From Acidithiobacillus marinus (GTDB taxonomy: Bacteria > Pseudomonadota > Gammaproteobacteria > Acidithiobacillales > Acidithiobacillaceae): a DNA stretch of 64,000 bases. Position numbers and translations under genes: made by a program. The first letter of the stretch is position 1, and every line of letters starts with the position of its first letter. The DNA is taken from assembly GCF_002847505.1 (NCBI RefSeq), contig NZ_MXAV01000033.1:62001-126000 (forward strand). Direction: 5' to 3'. Shown here in pieces: positions 8,912 to 18,302 of this stretch. The notes under the pieces were generated by a model that was given only the letters and a program-made list of their open reading frames with translations, was not told the origin of the DNA and searched no databases.

Positions 8912-10987
8912 GTGGCGATGCCCGCTTTTTCCATGTTTCGTCCACCGAGGCCTTTTGGGATATGGACAAGCCTGGTGTTACTCTGCGGCGGTGGGCTTTT
9001 CCTGACTGGTTCAGCCGGGGCGCAGACCCTGGAAATCAGTGCTTCCAGCGTTCAGGGGCCAGGCTGGCAAGCGCAGCACTTACAGGCGTCACTGCAGACC
9101 GACTCCAGCTATACTGCTCACCTGCAAGTACAGGCCGGAGTAGTGGCGATGGGCAAGCAACGGGTATGGCAAAAAATGCAGGGTCATTGCAAACTGCAGA
9201 CGCAGTATGGCTGGTCCTGCTCCGGCCTGCAGTTGACGGTTTCCGGAAGCCCTTGGGGAGAACTGCAGAGTGATGGCCGCTTGCAGGTGCTGCGTAGCGA
9301 TGGCGCGGGTAGCTTGCAGCTCCATCTGCAAGGCGCAACATTCGGACACACGACCTTGCGGATTCACAGCGGGGCAACGGGACACTGGCAGTTGCAAGCC
9401 CGGGGAGATCTAGCCTTAAAGGGGTGGGTTCCCGCCCTGCAAATGCTTCCCGCCAAGTGGCAGGCGGGCGGCGCGATGCATTGGCAATTGACGTCTGATG
9501 GAAAAAGCTGGTCCCGGATAAACCAGTTGCATTTTGTGGCGCGACTTTACAAGGGTCAGTTTAGCAGTCCCGACGGCTTGCAAGCGGCTCAGAATGTGGC
9601 TGCAACGCTCACGGGTGATGGCCAATGGCTGCGACACTGGCAAGGACAGCTGCAGCTTCGCTGGACCCAAGGCGGCGTATTATGGAGCCCCTGGTATTGG
9701 GCAGCGCCCGTGCGTCCAGTAGTGGTGCATAGTGACTGGCAACAGACCGCAGAACAGTGGCGCCTGAACCGGGGCCGCATTGACTGGCCGGAACTGGGTA
9801 CGGCCAGATTCACCGTGAGTCAGTCTCTTCATGGTGGTTCCATGCGCTGGGATTTGCACGATGTGGATGTTGGCCTGGAACCTCTTTTTGCTCACTGGAT
9901 CAAACCCTTGTTGCCTGCCAGTAGTTTTGCGGCGCAAGCGCTGCTTGCAGGCCGTTTGCGTTTTTCCGTGGCGGGAGTCCCGGCACTGCACGCGCTGCGT
10001 TGGGATCTGCAGGGCGGCAGTTTTTCTAGTCCACCCATGAGCTTGCAGGGTGTTAGCAGCCATGGGGCCTGGGACGAACATTCGCCGTTGGAAAGCGCGG
10101 TGTTTCATTGGCAGCGCGCTACCCTGTATCATATTCCTCTTGGACCCGTGGCGCTGCGGCTGGCTCTGCATCCTGGTGGTTTTGCCTTGTACCATCCCCT
10201 GGATATTCATCTTCTGGGTGGTGTTCTGCATTTTCAGCAACTCTCCGGGCATTGGCGGGGGGCGCATTCCGGCTTTGCCATGCGCGGTGACCTGAAGGGG
10301 CTGAGTATGCGATCGCTGACCCGGATCATGCACTGGCCGCCATTTACCGGGACGATTCAGGCTACCATACCGGAACTGACCTACCATGCCGGCACGATCC
10401 ATACCAGCGGCGAATTGAGTGCGGGCATTTTCGGTGGTGAAGTCCGGGTGCGTGATTTACAGGTGCAGAATTTCTTGGGTGTGATGCCGCTGCTGCGCGC
10501 CAATGTCTCGGTACAGGGGTTACAGTTGAAGCCGCTCACCGAAGCCTTTCACTTTGGTTATATCAGTGGGGTGCTGGATGGTAATCTGCGTCATCTTTAC
10601 CTGTTGAACTGGTCTCCTGAAGCTTTCCAGGCCCGCTTCGCTACGGTAAAAACCCCGGGGGTTCCCCAAAAAATTAGTTATCAGGCTGTTCAGAATATTA
10701 CCAAATTAGGGGGGGGCGCAGGCATTGGTGGCTTTTTTCAGGGCATGTTTTTACGTTTGTTCAACACGTTCAGCTATCGTCACCTGGGCATGGGTGTTGA
10801 TCTCGCAAACGGTATTGCCGAGCTTTCGGGAGTAGGGACAGAAAATGGCGGCTTTGTGATTTTGCAGGGACAAGGACTGCCCAGGGTGGATATAGTGGGG
10901 TACAATCACCGGGTCAGCTGGGATGAATTGCTGGCCAGATTAAAAACGGCCATGGAAACCGGGCCGCAGGTACACACAGGAGAATAG
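8912..10987 (+). CDS. YdbH-family (AsmA-like) envelope protein
   Basis: A 691-aa protein with an N-terminal signal sequence (hydrophobic core around residues 17-32, probable cleavage after SAGA) and a long beta-rich, Gln/His/Trp-rich body. The C-terminal block (VQNITKLGGG, GVGTENGGFVILQG, LPRVDIVGYNHRVSWDELL) is the signature of the YdbH family. In E. coli YdbH is one of the large AsmA-like proteins implicated in phospholipid transport between the two membranes and works with the lipoprotein YnbE. The next gene is the matching YdbL-type partner, so the module is preserved. GTG 8912 or ATG 8918 may be the start. Confidence 0.82.
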   Translation: MAMPAFSMFRPPRPFGIWTSLVLLCGGGLFLTGSAGAQTLEISASSVQGPGWQAQHLQASLQTDSSYTAHLQVQAGVVAMGKQRVWQKMQGHCKLQTQYGWSCSGLQLTVSGSPWGELQSDGRLQVLRSDGAGSLQLHLQGATFGHTTLRIHSGATGHWQLQARGDLALKGWVPALQMLPAKWQAGGAMHWQLTSDGKSWSRINQLHFVARLYKGQFSSPDGLQAAQNVAATLTGDGQWLRHWQGQLQLRWTQGGVLWSPWYWAAPVRPVVVHSDWQQTAEQWRLNRGRIDWPELGTARFTVSQSLHGGSMRWDLHDVDVGLEPLFAHWIKPLLPASSFAAQALLAGRLRFSVAGVPALHALRWDLQGGSFSSPPMSLQGVSSHGAWDEHSPLESAVFHWQRATLYHIPLGPVALRLALHPGGFALYHPLDIHLLGGVLHFQQLSGHWRGAHSGFAMRGDLKGLSMRSLTRIMHWPPFTGTIQATIPELTYHAGTIHTSGELSAGIFGGEVRVRDLQVQNFLGVMPLLRANVSVQGLQLKPLTEAFHFGYISGVLDGNLRHLYLLNWSPEAFQARFATVKTPGVPQKISYQAVQNITKLGGGAGIGGFFQGMFLRLFNTFSYRHLGMGVDLANGIAELSGVGTENGGFVILQGQGLPRVDIVGYNHRVSWDELLARLKTAMETGPQVHTGE

Positions 10988-10991
10988 GCAG

Positions 10992-11690
10992 ATGAACAAG
11001 CAGAATTGGCTGAAAACCCGCAGTACCCAGGCGTTGCTGTTGCTGGGCATGCTCGTCGGCCTTTCGGCTTGCGTCACTGTAAATATTTATTTTCCGGCTG
11101 CGGCGGCCAAGCGTCTGGCAGATCAGGTGGTTGGAGAAGTTTACAAGGCCGCTGCCAGCGGCGCAGTGTCCCCATCCGCCGCAGCGAATCATGTATCTCC
11201 TGATCATTCTGCCCCAGCATTGACTGCCCCTGTCGTTTCCCCAGCTCCCAGTGCTTTTGAGCGCCTGACCCCGGCCCATGTGGCAGGGTATCTGCTGGCT
11301 ACGGGGTTTTCAGTCGTGAGTACTCCGGCTGAAGCGGCGGCCGACTTGAATGCCTCCAGCCCCGGGGTGCAGGCTGCCCGGGCTCAGTTGGAAGCCATCG
11401 CCACCCGGATGCGCCCCTATTTTGAGAGCGGGGCAGTGGGCTGGACTGCCAATGGACTGGTCGCCATTCATGACGCAGCGGCGGTGTCCTTGCAGGCCCG
11501 CGCCGGTCTCAGTGGACTGGTCAGCAGCAACAACAGTGCCCTGCAGAATCTTTATCAGCAAATTGCCAATGCCAATGGCCATCCCGACTGGGAAGGACAA
11601 ATTCAGCAGACCTTTGCCCAGACCTGGATCAGCAAGGCTCCGGCCGGATACTGGTACCAGAATGCCAGTGGGCAGTGGCAGAAGAAATAA
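10992..11690 (+). CDS. YnbE/YdbL-like lipoprotein (DUF1318)
   Basis: A 232-aa lipoprotein. The signal peptide ends in the lipobox LSAC (lipidated Cys27), followed by VTVNIYFPAAAAKRLADQV, the start of the DUF1318/YnbE-like segment. An Ala/Pro/Ser-rich linker lies around residues 55-85. The C-terminal half resembles YdbL: ESGAVGWTANG, then [14 protein letters not shown]. In E. coli YnbE and YdbL are separate; here both parts seem to sit in one chain. AGGAG precedes the ATG, 4 nt after the YdbH-like gene, so the two are co-transcribed. Confidence 0.78.
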   Translation: MNKQNWLKTRSTQALLLLGMLVGLSACVTVNIYFPAAAAKRLADQVVGEVYKAAASGAVSPSAAANHVSPDHSAPALTAPVVSPAPSAFERLTPAHVAGYLLATGFSVVSTPAEAAADLNASSPGVQAARAQLEAIATRMRPYFESGAVGWTANGLVAIHDAAAVSLQARAGLSGLVSSNNSALQNLYQQIANANGHPDWEGQIQQTFAQTWISKAPAGYWYQNASGQWQKK

Positions 11691-12496
11691 ATCTAACTTT
11701 GCAGAATATCCTGGTTTTTGATATCGAGACCATTCCGGATATTGCCGGAGGTCGGCGTCTGCATGGCATTGACCTGGCTGATGATGCGGGTGTGGCGGAG
11801 TTGCTGCAGCATCAACGCCGTATTGAAACCCAGGGGGCCACTGAGTTTCTGCGTCCCTACCTGCATCAGGTGGTGGCCATTTCCGCCTTGTGGTGGCAGG
11901 GTGATCAGGTCAAGCTCAGCAGTTTTGGGGCGCTGAGCGATAGTGAAGCCACCCTGGTGCATGCCTTCTTCCAGATGATTCAGCGCTACGCCCCGCAACT
12001 GGTGTCCTGGAATGGTGCCGCTTTTGATCTGCCGGTGCTGCATTATCGGGCTTTCCTGCACGGCATTCCGGCGGCCCGCTACTGGGAGCAGGGGCAGGGT
12101 GACAGCAACTATCGCTGGAATAATTACACCAGTCGGTATCATGAACGCCATCTCGATCTTATGGACCTGCTCTCTGGATATCAGGCCCGGAATGTAGCTC
12201 GTTTGCAGGACATGGCTCTGTTGATGGGTTTGCCCGGTAAGCTCGGCATGAGTGGTGCAGAAGTGCTGGCGCATTACCAGCAAGGAGAAATAGCCTCCAT
12301 CCGCCACTATTGCGAGGTGGATGTGCTCAATACCGCCCTGATGCATCTGCGCTTTGAGTTCACCCGGGGGCACCTCGATAAATCCGCCTACGAAGCCCGG
12401 CAAACTCAGTTGCGCAGCTATTTACAGCATCGTGATGAGGTCCACATCCGGGAGTTTCTCGACTTGTGGCCGGAAAACCTGCATGTCGCGCCCTAA
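11675..12496 (+). CDS. Predicted DnaQ-fold 3'-5' exonuclease (PolB-exo2 type)
   Basis: A 273-aa protein with the DEDD-type exonuclease motifs: VFDIETIP (Exo I), [11 protein letters not shown] (Exo II), HLDLMDLL, and YCEVDVLNT (Exo III). It matches the predicted 3'-5' exonuclease family related to the proofreading domain of family B DNA polymerases. No polymerase domain is present. The GTG at 11675 overlaps the preceding gene by 16 nt; a TTG at 11699 just before the first motif is an alternative start. It overlaps rlmD by 14 nt. The biological substrate is unknown; DNA or RNA processing is inferred. Confidence 0.85.
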   Translation: MAEEINLTLQNILVFDIETIPDIAGGRRLHGIDLADDAGVAELLQHQRRIETQGATEFLRPYLHQVVAISALWWQGDQVKLSSFGALSDSEATLVHAFFQMIQRYAPQLVSWNGAAFDLPVLHYRAFLHGIPAARYWEQGQGDSNYRWNNYTSRYHERHLDLMDLLSGYQARNVARLQDMALLMGLPGKLGMSGAEVLAHYQQGEIASIRHYCEVDVLNTALMHLRFEFTRGHLDKSAYEARQTQLRSYLQHRDEVHIREFLDLWPENLHVAP

Positions 12497-13805
12497 ACTC
12501 ATTCGCGATGCCTTACCCGAAAGGGTGCGTATTGAGAGCCTGGACGGCGAAGGGCGCGGTATTGCCCGGGTCGATGGTAAGGTGCTGTTTGTGGATGGTG
12601 CCCTGCCCGGCGAGGAAGTGCTGGCCCGGCGCACGGAAAATCACAAGACCTTTGAGCGGGGGGAAACTGTCGCTCTCCTGAAAAGCTCGTCCTTGCGGGT
12701 GCCACCGCCCTGTCCGCATTTTGGACTCTGTGGTGGCTGCAGTTTGCAGCATCTGGAAATGACCGCGCAGGTCGCCATCAAGCAACGGCAGCTGGAGGAT
12801 AATCTCTGGCGCATTGGCAAAGTGCGTCCCCAACGGATTTTACCGCCGATTTTTGGTCCGATCCTGGGTTATCGCAGCAAGGCCAGACTGTCGGTGCGCA
12901 CGCCCAAAACCCGGGGAGCTCTGGTCGGCTTCCGTGAACGCAGCAGCAACTATGTGGTGGACATGCAGCAATGTCTGGTGCTGGATCCCAGAGTCGGACA
13001 GCGTATTGCCGCGTTGCGGGTACTGATCGGTCAGATGCAGTCGCCCCAGGATTTCCCTCAGATTGAGGTCGCCTGCACCCCTGATGCCGTGGCCCTGGTA
13101 TTTCGGCACATGCGTCCGCTGGCAGACAGCGATCTCCAGCATTTGCGCCAGTTCGGGCAGGATCACGACCTGCAAATCTGGTTGCAGCCGCGCGGTCCCG
13201 ATACCCTCCATCCACTTTTTCCCGAACAGCCCGGCACCCTGCATTATGACCTGCCCGATTATCAGTTGCGTATGCGTTTTGATCCTCTGGTTTTTACCCA
13301 GGTGAATCAGCCGGTCAATCAGGTGATGGTGCGCCGTGCTATGGCCTTGCTGCGTCCCCAGGCGGGCGACCATATCCTCGATTTGTTTTGTGGTCTGGGA
13401 AATTTTACCCTGCCCATCGCCCGTCTGGGGGCTGAAGTGCTGGGTATCGAAGGCGATGCGCGACTGGTGGCTTTGGCCACGGAAAATGCTGCTGCTAACG
13501 GTCTTTCTGCCCTGGCCCGCTATCAGGTGGCGGATCTGACCCGGGCGCAGATGGGCGATTTTCAGATAGCAGGGAAAATCGACAAAATGCTCATTGATCC
13601 TCCCCGCAGTGGTGCCATGGAAGTGTTGCAAAGCCTGACCCCCAGCGTTGCCCGTCTGGTCTATGTGTCCTGTAATCCGGCGACGCTGGCGCGGGATGCC
13701 GAATATCTGGTTCATCAGCGCGGTTACACTCTGCGTGCTGCCGGTGTCGTCAACATGTTCCCCCATACCGCCCATGTCGAATCCATCGCTCTCTTTGAAA
13801 AATGA
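12483..13805 (+). CDS. rlmD: 23S rRNA (uracil-1939-C5)-methyltransferase
   Basis: Methylates U1939 of 23S rRNA using SAM. From the ATG at 12483 the product is 440 aa, the usual length. It has an N-terminal TRAM domain (residues about 10-65), an iron-sulfur cluster motif [10 protein letters not shown] with a fourth Cys downstream (QQCLVLDP), a SAM-binding motif ([12 protein letters not shown]) and the nucleophile loop [13 protein letters not shown]. An upstream in-frame extension to 12354 lies inside the exonuclease gene and is not homologous. It overlaps the gene before by 14 nt and the L,D-transpeptidase after by 32 nt. Confidence 0.94.
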   Translation: MSRPKLIRDALPERVRIESLDGEGRGIARVDGKVLFVDGALPGEEVLARRTENHKTFERGETVALLKSSSLRVPPPCPHFGLCGGCSLQHLEMTAQVAIKQRQLEDNLWRIGKVRPQRILPPIFGPILGYRSKARLSVRTPKTRGALVGFRERSSNYVVDMQQCLVLDPRVGQRIAALRVLIGQMQSPQDFPQIEVACTPDAVALVFRHMRPLADSDLQHLRQFGQDHDLQIWLQPRGPDTLHPLFPEQPGTLHYDLPDYQLRMRFDPLVFTQVNQPVNQVMVRRAMALLRPQAGDHILDLFCGLGNFTLPIARLGAEVLGIEGDARLVALATENAAANGLSALARYQVADLTRAQMGDFQIAGKIDKMLIDPPRSGAMEVLQSLTPSVARLVYVSCNPATLARDAEYLVHQRGYTLRAAGVVNMFPHTAHVESIALFEK

Positions 13806-14328
13806 TCCCTCTGCCCATTGGCTGTGGGTGGACGTGGCCGGTCAGCAACTGCGGGTGATGGCGGCTCTGGACGAGCAGGCCCAATATCCGGTGTCCACCG
13901 CCCTGAAAGGCTTGGGAGAGTTGCGTGACAGCGCCTGTACGCCGCGAGGCTGGCATCAGGTCCGCGCAAAAATCGGCGCGGGCTTACCGAATAACGCCAT
14001 CCTGCGCGGGCGGCGCTGGACCGGAGCGTGCTTTTCTCCCCGGGATGCGACCGATATCCCCCAGCAAGACTGGATACTGGGGCGGATTCTCTGGCTGTCG
14101 GGGATGGAGCCGGGACTGAATCGTGGCGCTTTGCAGGATACTTTTCGCCGTTATATTTACATTCATGGCACGGCTGATACTGCGCGGCTTGGTCAAGCTG
14201 TTTCTGCAGGCTGTATTCGTATGCATCCCGAGACGTTATGCAGCCTTTTTCCAGCGATTGCGCCGGGACACCCGGTCTTTATCGGGCTACAGCCCCCTGT
14301 TGATTTTCCCCCGTTGAGGAGGTCCTGA
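13774..14328 (+). CDS. L,D-transpeptidase (YkuD) family protein
   Basis: A 184-aa protein with the YkuD catalytic signature: YIYIHGTAD (His131) and SAGCIRM (Cys147). It also has [15 protein letters not shown], typical of the short proteobacterial YkuD group. These enzymes cross-link peptidoglycan or attach lipoproteins to it. From the ATG at 13774 no signal peptide is seen, as is common in this short subgroup. The same frame is open upstream inside rlmD, where starts at 13648 or 13696 would add an Arg-rich then hydrophobic leader. It ends immediately before the permease ATG. Confidence 0.85.
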   Translation: MSNPSLSLKNDPSAHWLWVDVAGQQLRVMAALDEQAQYPVSTALKGLGELRDSACTPRGWHQVRAKIGAGLPNNAILRGRRWTGACFSPRDATDIPQQDWILGRILWLSGMEPGLNRGALQDTFRRYIYIHGTADTARLGQAVSAGCIRMHPETLCSLFPAIAPGHPVFIGLQPPVDFPPLRRS

Positions 14329-16473
14329 ATGGCCTGGATTCGCTTACCCCGATTTCGTCGCGCCGTAAACGTATTCAACCCGAAGCTGTTTGAGAGTTTG
14401 TCTTTAGCGGCCTTTCTGGCCTGGGTGGGGCTGGGTTCAGACGCCTTGTCCTCCTCGGCCTATGGTCCTCCAGAAATTTATTATGCCTTGAAGGGCCATG
14501 AGTATCTGGCAGTTTTTCTGGCGATTGGTATCCCGATTTCGGTATTCATTATTTCGGCTGGTTACAAACAGGTAATTGCTCTTTTTCCGGATGGAGGCGG
14601 TGGTTATCACACTGCGTCGACCCTACTCGGTCCCAAGGCGGGGCTGGTGAGCGGTTCGGCCTTGATTGTGGATTATGTGTTGACGGCGGCCATTTCCGTG
14701 GCTTCGGGTACCGAAACACTGCTCAGCAGTTTACCCGCCTACTGGTACAGCGAACGCATTCTGATTGATGTGGCCATTCTACTGTTTCTGATTTTCATCA
14801 ATTTGCGGGGCATGAAGGAATCCATCAAGATTCTCCTGCCCATTTTCATGGCTTTTGTCGCCACCCACATCATCATGCTGGGTTTTGGTCTGGTCAGCCA
14901 TGTGGGCGATTTTCCGAGCATCGCCAGTAATACCATAGCTGGTGCCCGGCACGACGATCAGGTGTACGGCTGGATATTCATTGCCGCACTGGTTATGCGT
15001 GCCTTCAGCCTGGGCGGCGGAACCTACACCGGCCTGGAGGCAGTGGCCAACGGCGTGCACATCATGCGCGAACCGCGTATCCAGACCGGGCAACGCACCA
15101 TGACTTTGCTGGCAACCTCCCTGTCACTGGTGGCGGGAAGCCTGATTTTTCTGTATCTGATGTATCACGTCCATGAACACTCCGGGCAGACTCTGAATGC
15201 TGTTCTGTATACGGCTATCACCAGCGACTGGACCATTGCCGGGATCCATTTTGGCCCTACGGCTACCATTATTACCCTGATTACCGAAGGGCTGTTGCTA
15301 TTCATCGCGGCCAATACCGGTATTATCACCGCCCCCATTGTCATGGCCAATATGGCGGTGGATCGCTGGTTGCCTGAGCGCTTTTCCTATCTCTCGGATC
15401 GCTTTGTATCGCGCAACGGCATTTTACTGGTGGGCTTTTCAGCAGTCGCTATTTTGTTGGCCACTGGGGGTCATGTCAGAATTTTGGTGGTGCTCTACAG
15501 CATCAACGTGTTTATTACCTTTACCCTGACCATGGCAGGATTGAGCAGACACTGGTTTACCCAGCGCCATCAGGAGCCGCGCTGGAAAGGTCGACTCACC
15601 ATCAGTGTGCTGGGCTTATTGGTGACAGCCTCCATTCTGGCGATCACCGTTTTTGAAAAATTTGATGCGGGTGGCTGGTTTACCTTGCTGGTGACCTTGG
15701 TGGTGGTGGTGCTCGGCTATCTGATTTACCGGCATTACAAGAGCATTCGCAAAATCACGGCAGAACTGGATGAAACCATGCTGGATGTGGTTCCCGAGCA
15801 TCTGGAACCTGGTCCCAACTTACCCCTGGATCCCCGAGGGGCGACGGCGGTGTTTTTTGTGAGCCGTTTTGACGGTCTGGGCTTGCATACCCTGTTGACT
15901 GCCCATCGGATGGTGGGTGGCTTTGTCAAGAATTACGTGTTTCTGCTGGCGGGTATTGTCGGGCAGGGGGAGTTCAAGGGTATCAAGGCGCTGGAAGACC
16001 TGAAGGTGTATGTAGAAGCGGAAGCCGATCAATATATGGCTTTCTGTCGTAATGAAGGGATGGCATCAACCTGGTTCGCGACCTATTCCACGGACCGGAT
16101 TCTGGCGATGGAAGAGCTGGCCGATGTGGCCATCCGTTATTTTCCGCAAAGTATTTTTTTTGCGGGGCGTGTCATCGACAATCGGGCCAGGGGACCCTTC
16201 CATGGTCTGTTGCATGATGAAGTCAGTTTTATTGTCCAGGATCGTTTGCAGCATGACGGATTCAGCATGATGATCGTCCCGGTGCATGTGCATGGTATTC
16301 CCAGTCAGCCGCCGCGCATTGAGCTGCCGATTTCCATGTCGCCGGACATGGAGCTGGTCCAGCAGGAAGACGCAGACAAGGAGGGCAGCAAGGCCAAGGC
16401 CCAAACGCAGGAAACTGGCGAAGCAACAGAACAGCCGACGAGCGGAAACTCCCAGGATGCCCCCCGGAACTGA
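14329..16473 (+). CDS. APC-superfamily permease, KimA/YdaO-like (probable K+ or amino-acid transporter)
   Basis: A 714-aa membrane protein with about 12 predicted spans in the first 480 residues and a soluble C-terminal part of about 230 residues ending in a Lys/Gln/Glu-rich tail. The start (GLGSDALSSSAYG, LFPDGGGGYHTAS, ALIVDYVLTAAISVASGT) aligns with the KimA group of APC transporters, which in Bacillus import potassium under c-di-AMP control. Whether this homolog carries K+ or an amino acid is not decidable here. It directly abuts the L,D-transpeptidase stop, and nagZ follows. Confidence 0.82.
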   Translation: MAWIRLPRFRRAVNVFNPKLFESLSLAAFLAWVGLGSDALSSSAYGPPEIYYALKGHEYLAVFLAIGIPISVFIISAGYKQVIALFPDGGGGYHTASTLLGPKAGLVSGSALIVDYVLTAAISVASGTETLLSSLPAYWYSERILIDVAILLFLIFINLRGMKESIKILLPIFMAFVATHIIMLGFGLVSHVGDFPSIASNTIAGARHDDQVYGWIFIAALVMRAFSLGGGTYTGLEAVANGVHIMREPRIQTGQRTMTLLATSLSLVAGSLIFLYLMYHVHEHSGQTLNAVLYTAITSDWTIAGIHFGPTATIITLITEGLLLFIAANTGIITAPIVMANMAVDRWLPERFSYLSDRFVSRNGILLVGFSAVAILLATGGHVRILVVLYSINVFITFTLTMAGLSRHWFTQRHQEPRWKGRLTISVLGLLVTASILAITVFEKFDAGGWFTLLVTLVVVVLGYLIYRHYKSIRKITAELDETMLDVVPEHLEPGPNLPLDPRGATAVFFVSRFDGLGLHTLLTAHRMVGGFVKNYVFLLAGIVGQGEFKGIKALEDLKVYVEAEADQYMAFCRNEGMASTWFATYSTDRILAMEELADVAIRYFPQSIFFAGRVIDNRARGPFHGLLHDEVSFIVQDRLQHDGFSMMIVPVHVHGIPSQPPRIELPISMSPDMELVQQEDADKEGSKAKAQTQETGEATEQPTSGNSQDAPRN

Positions 16474-16480
16474 ACGAATC

Positions 16481-17494
16481 ATGCCGCGTGGTCCCCTGAT
16501 GGTGGATATTGCTGGCCTGCAGCCCACGCCGGAAGAGCGGCAGATGCTCTGCGAACCGGCCGTCGGCGGCGTGATTCTCTTTGCCCGCAACTGTCAGGAT
16601 GCCCGCCAGGTCCATGCGCTCTGTCAGGAAATTCATGCCCTGCGCAGTCCGCCGCTGCTGATCGGTATTGATCAGGAAGGCGGCCGGGTGCAGCGCCTCA
16701 AGGAGGGGGTGACCCGTTTCCCGCCCATGGCCAGGTTGGGGCAAATCGCCGAGCAGCAGGGACTGCAAATTGCCCAATCCCTGGCTTATGACTGGGGGCG
16801 CCTGCTCGGTGCGGAATTACGGGAGCTGGACTTGGATTTCAGTTTTACCCCTTGTCTGGATCTGGAACGCGGTGTTTCCCGGGTGATCGGTGATCGCGCC
16901 ATCCATCGTAATCCCGAATGGGTAGCCGCCATTGCCGCGCGTCTCTGGCAGGGGATGTCGGATTCTGGTTTGCAGGGAGTAGGCAAGCACTTCCCTGGTC
17001 ATGGTGCCGTCACTGCCGACTCCCATCACGATTTACCCAGGGATGAGCGGCCTCGTGGTGTTCTGGAAGAAGACATCCGCCCTTTCAGGGATATGATTCG
17101 GGCGGGGATCCCGGCCATTATGCCCGCCCACTGCTTGTATCCGCAGGTAGATCCCGAGCAGCCTGCCGGTTTTTCCCGTATCTGGCTCAAGGACGTGCTG
17201 CGGCAGGAGATGGGCTTTACGGGGGTCATTGTCAGTGACGATTTGAGTATGGGCGGTGCTCATGGAGCAGGTACAATGACCGCGCGGGTGGATGCGGCGC
17301 AGCAGGCCGGCGCCGATCTGCTGCTGGTTTGCAATGATCCTGAGGGGGCTCGAAAGGCAATCACGCATGTGCAGAAGCGGGGAGAAGCGTCGGGCGCTGC
17401 CATCCTGGATTCCCTTGCTGGAACAGCCGGTAAATCGCTGTCAGAGTCGGATCGTGTTCACTATATCCGGGAAATTGCCGAAATATCCGGTTAA
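16481..17494 (+). CDS. nagZ: Beta-N-acetylhexosaminidase (muropeptide recycling)
   Basis: Cytosolic GH3 enzyme that removes GlcNAc from anhydromuropeptides during cell-wall recycling. From the ATG at 16481 it has 337 aa (E. coli 341). Motifs: GVILFARN, IGIDQEGGRVQRL, and the catalytic loop KHFPGHGAVTADSHHDLP with the His/Asp dyad, then VIVSDDLSMG containing the nucleophile Asp. The start at 16481 (PRGPLMVDIAGL) fits the family; the ATG at 16457 overlaps the permease gene and adds 8 residues. It links to the nearby L,D-transpeptidase in function. Confidence 0.95.
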   Translation: MPRGPLMVDIAGLQPTPEERQMLCEPAVGGVILFARNCQDARQVHALCQEIHALRSPPLLIGIDQEGGRVQRLKEGVTRFPPMARLGQIAEQQGLQIAQSLAYDWGRLLGAELRELDLDFSFTPCLDLERGVSRVIGDRAIHRNPEWVAAIAARLWQGMSDSGLQGVGKHFPGHGAVTADSHHDLPRDERPRGVLEEDIRPFRDMIRAGIPAIMPAHCLYPQVDPEQPAGFSRIWLKDVLRQEMGFTGVIVSDDLSMGGAHGAGTMTARVDAAQQAGADLLLVCNDPEGARKAITHVQKRGEASGAAILDSLAGTAGKSLSESDRVHYIREIAEISG

Positions 17495-17498
17495 GCTC

Positions 17499-17526
17499 TT
17501 GTTTTTCCCGCGCCGCGTATTAGAAT
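17499..17526 (+). promoter_or_regulatory. Candidate rpsF operon promoter
   Basis: TTGTTT (17499-17504) and TAGAAT (17521-17526) are separated by 16 nt just after nagZ. The predicted transcript starts near 17533, leaving a leader of about 70 nt before rpsF. Confidence 0.5.
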
Positions 17527-17554
17527 ACGCCCTCACCAATTTTTACTCCTTGTT

Positions 17555-17571
17555 CGGACGATGGGCGTCCG
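17555..17571 (+). promoter_or_regulatory. rpsF leader hairpin, possible S6:S18 autoregulatory site
   Basis: A perfect 6-bp stem (CGGACG/CGTCCG) with a 5-nt loop lies 30 nt before the rpsF start and is followed by GACTCCG. Many bacteria carry an S6:S18-binding leader at this position. The resemblance is positional, and the known motif was not confirmed. Confidence 0.35.
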
Positions 17572-17601
17572 GACTCCGTAGTGAACCATAAGGAGCAACG
17601 T

Positions 17602-17997
17602 TTGCGTCATTATGAAATCGTGTTTCTGGTCCATCCTGATCAGAGTGAGCAAGTTCCTCAGATGATTGAACGCTATCGCGGCATGATCGAAGCCGACGGC
17701 GGTCGTTTCCATCGTTTGGAGGACTGGGGTCGTCGGCAGCTGGCTTACCCCATCAAAAAGGCCCATAAAGCCCACTATGTGCTGATGAATGTCGAATGCA
17801 GCGGCACGGCTCTGGCTGAAGTCGAAGATGCTTTTCGTTTTAACGACGCAGTATTGCGCCACCTGATTCTGGTACGTGAAGAAGCGGTCACCGAACCGTC
17901 CTTCCTGGCCCGTGATGAAAATGACCGGCGTGAGCGCGTTGAAACAGAAGATGAAGCAAGCGAAAGCAATGACAATGAAGCCGTTGAGACGGCCTGA
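17602..17997 (+). CDS. rpsF: 30S ribosomal protein S6
   Basis: S6 binds S18 on the platform of the 30S subunit. The protein starts [14 protein letters not shown], the family N-terminus, if the TTG at 17602 is used; AAGGAG at 17590-17595 sits 6 nt before it, which decides the start over the in-frame GTG at 17581. The body carries [10 protein letters not shown] and the C-terminus is an acidic tail ([14 protein letters not shown]). It is the first gene of rpsF-rpsR-DUF2232-rplI, with rpsR 17 nt downstream. Confidence 0.96.
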   Translation: MRHYEIVFLVHPDQSEQVPQMIERYRGMIEADGGRFHRLEDWGRRQLAYPIKKAHKAHYVLMNVECSGTALAEVEDAFRFNDAVLRHLILVREEAVTEPSFLARDENDRRERVETEDEASESNDNEAVETA

Positions 17998-18014
17998 TTC
18001 AAGGAGCAGACAAA

Positions 18015-18287
18015 ATGGCATTTAATCGGGATAGAGATCGGGACGGTGACGGTGACAAACGCGGTGGCGGCAATTTTACCCGGCGCCGCAAGTTCTGCCG
18101 TTTCAAGGCGGAAGGCGTCAAGGAAATTGATTACAAGGATTTGAAGACCTTGCAGGCTTATGTGGGCGAGACCGGTAAAATTGTCCCCAGCCGGATTACC
18201 GGTACCAGTAATTTGTATCAGCGGCAGTTGACCACCGCCATCAAGCGCGCGCGTTTTCTGGCATTGTTACCTTACGTTGTGCGTTAA
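18015..18287 (+). CDS. rpsR: 30S ribosomal protein S18
   Basis: A 90-aa basic protein. After an Asp/Arg/Gly-rich head, the conserved S18 core is present: [37 protein letters not shown] and [15 protein letters not shown]. The single Cys in KFCRF suggests the zinc-binding (C+) set is incomplete. It is in the canonical position between rpsF and the DUF2232/rplI pair, and AAGGAG lies 8 nt before the ATG. Confidence 0.98.
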   Translation: MAFNRDRDRDGDGDKRGGGNFTRRRKFCRFKAEGVKEIDYKDLKTLQAYVGETGKIVPSRITGTSNLYQRQLTTAIKRARFLALLPYVVR

Positions 18288-18302
18288 GGCACTGACGGAG
18301 CG

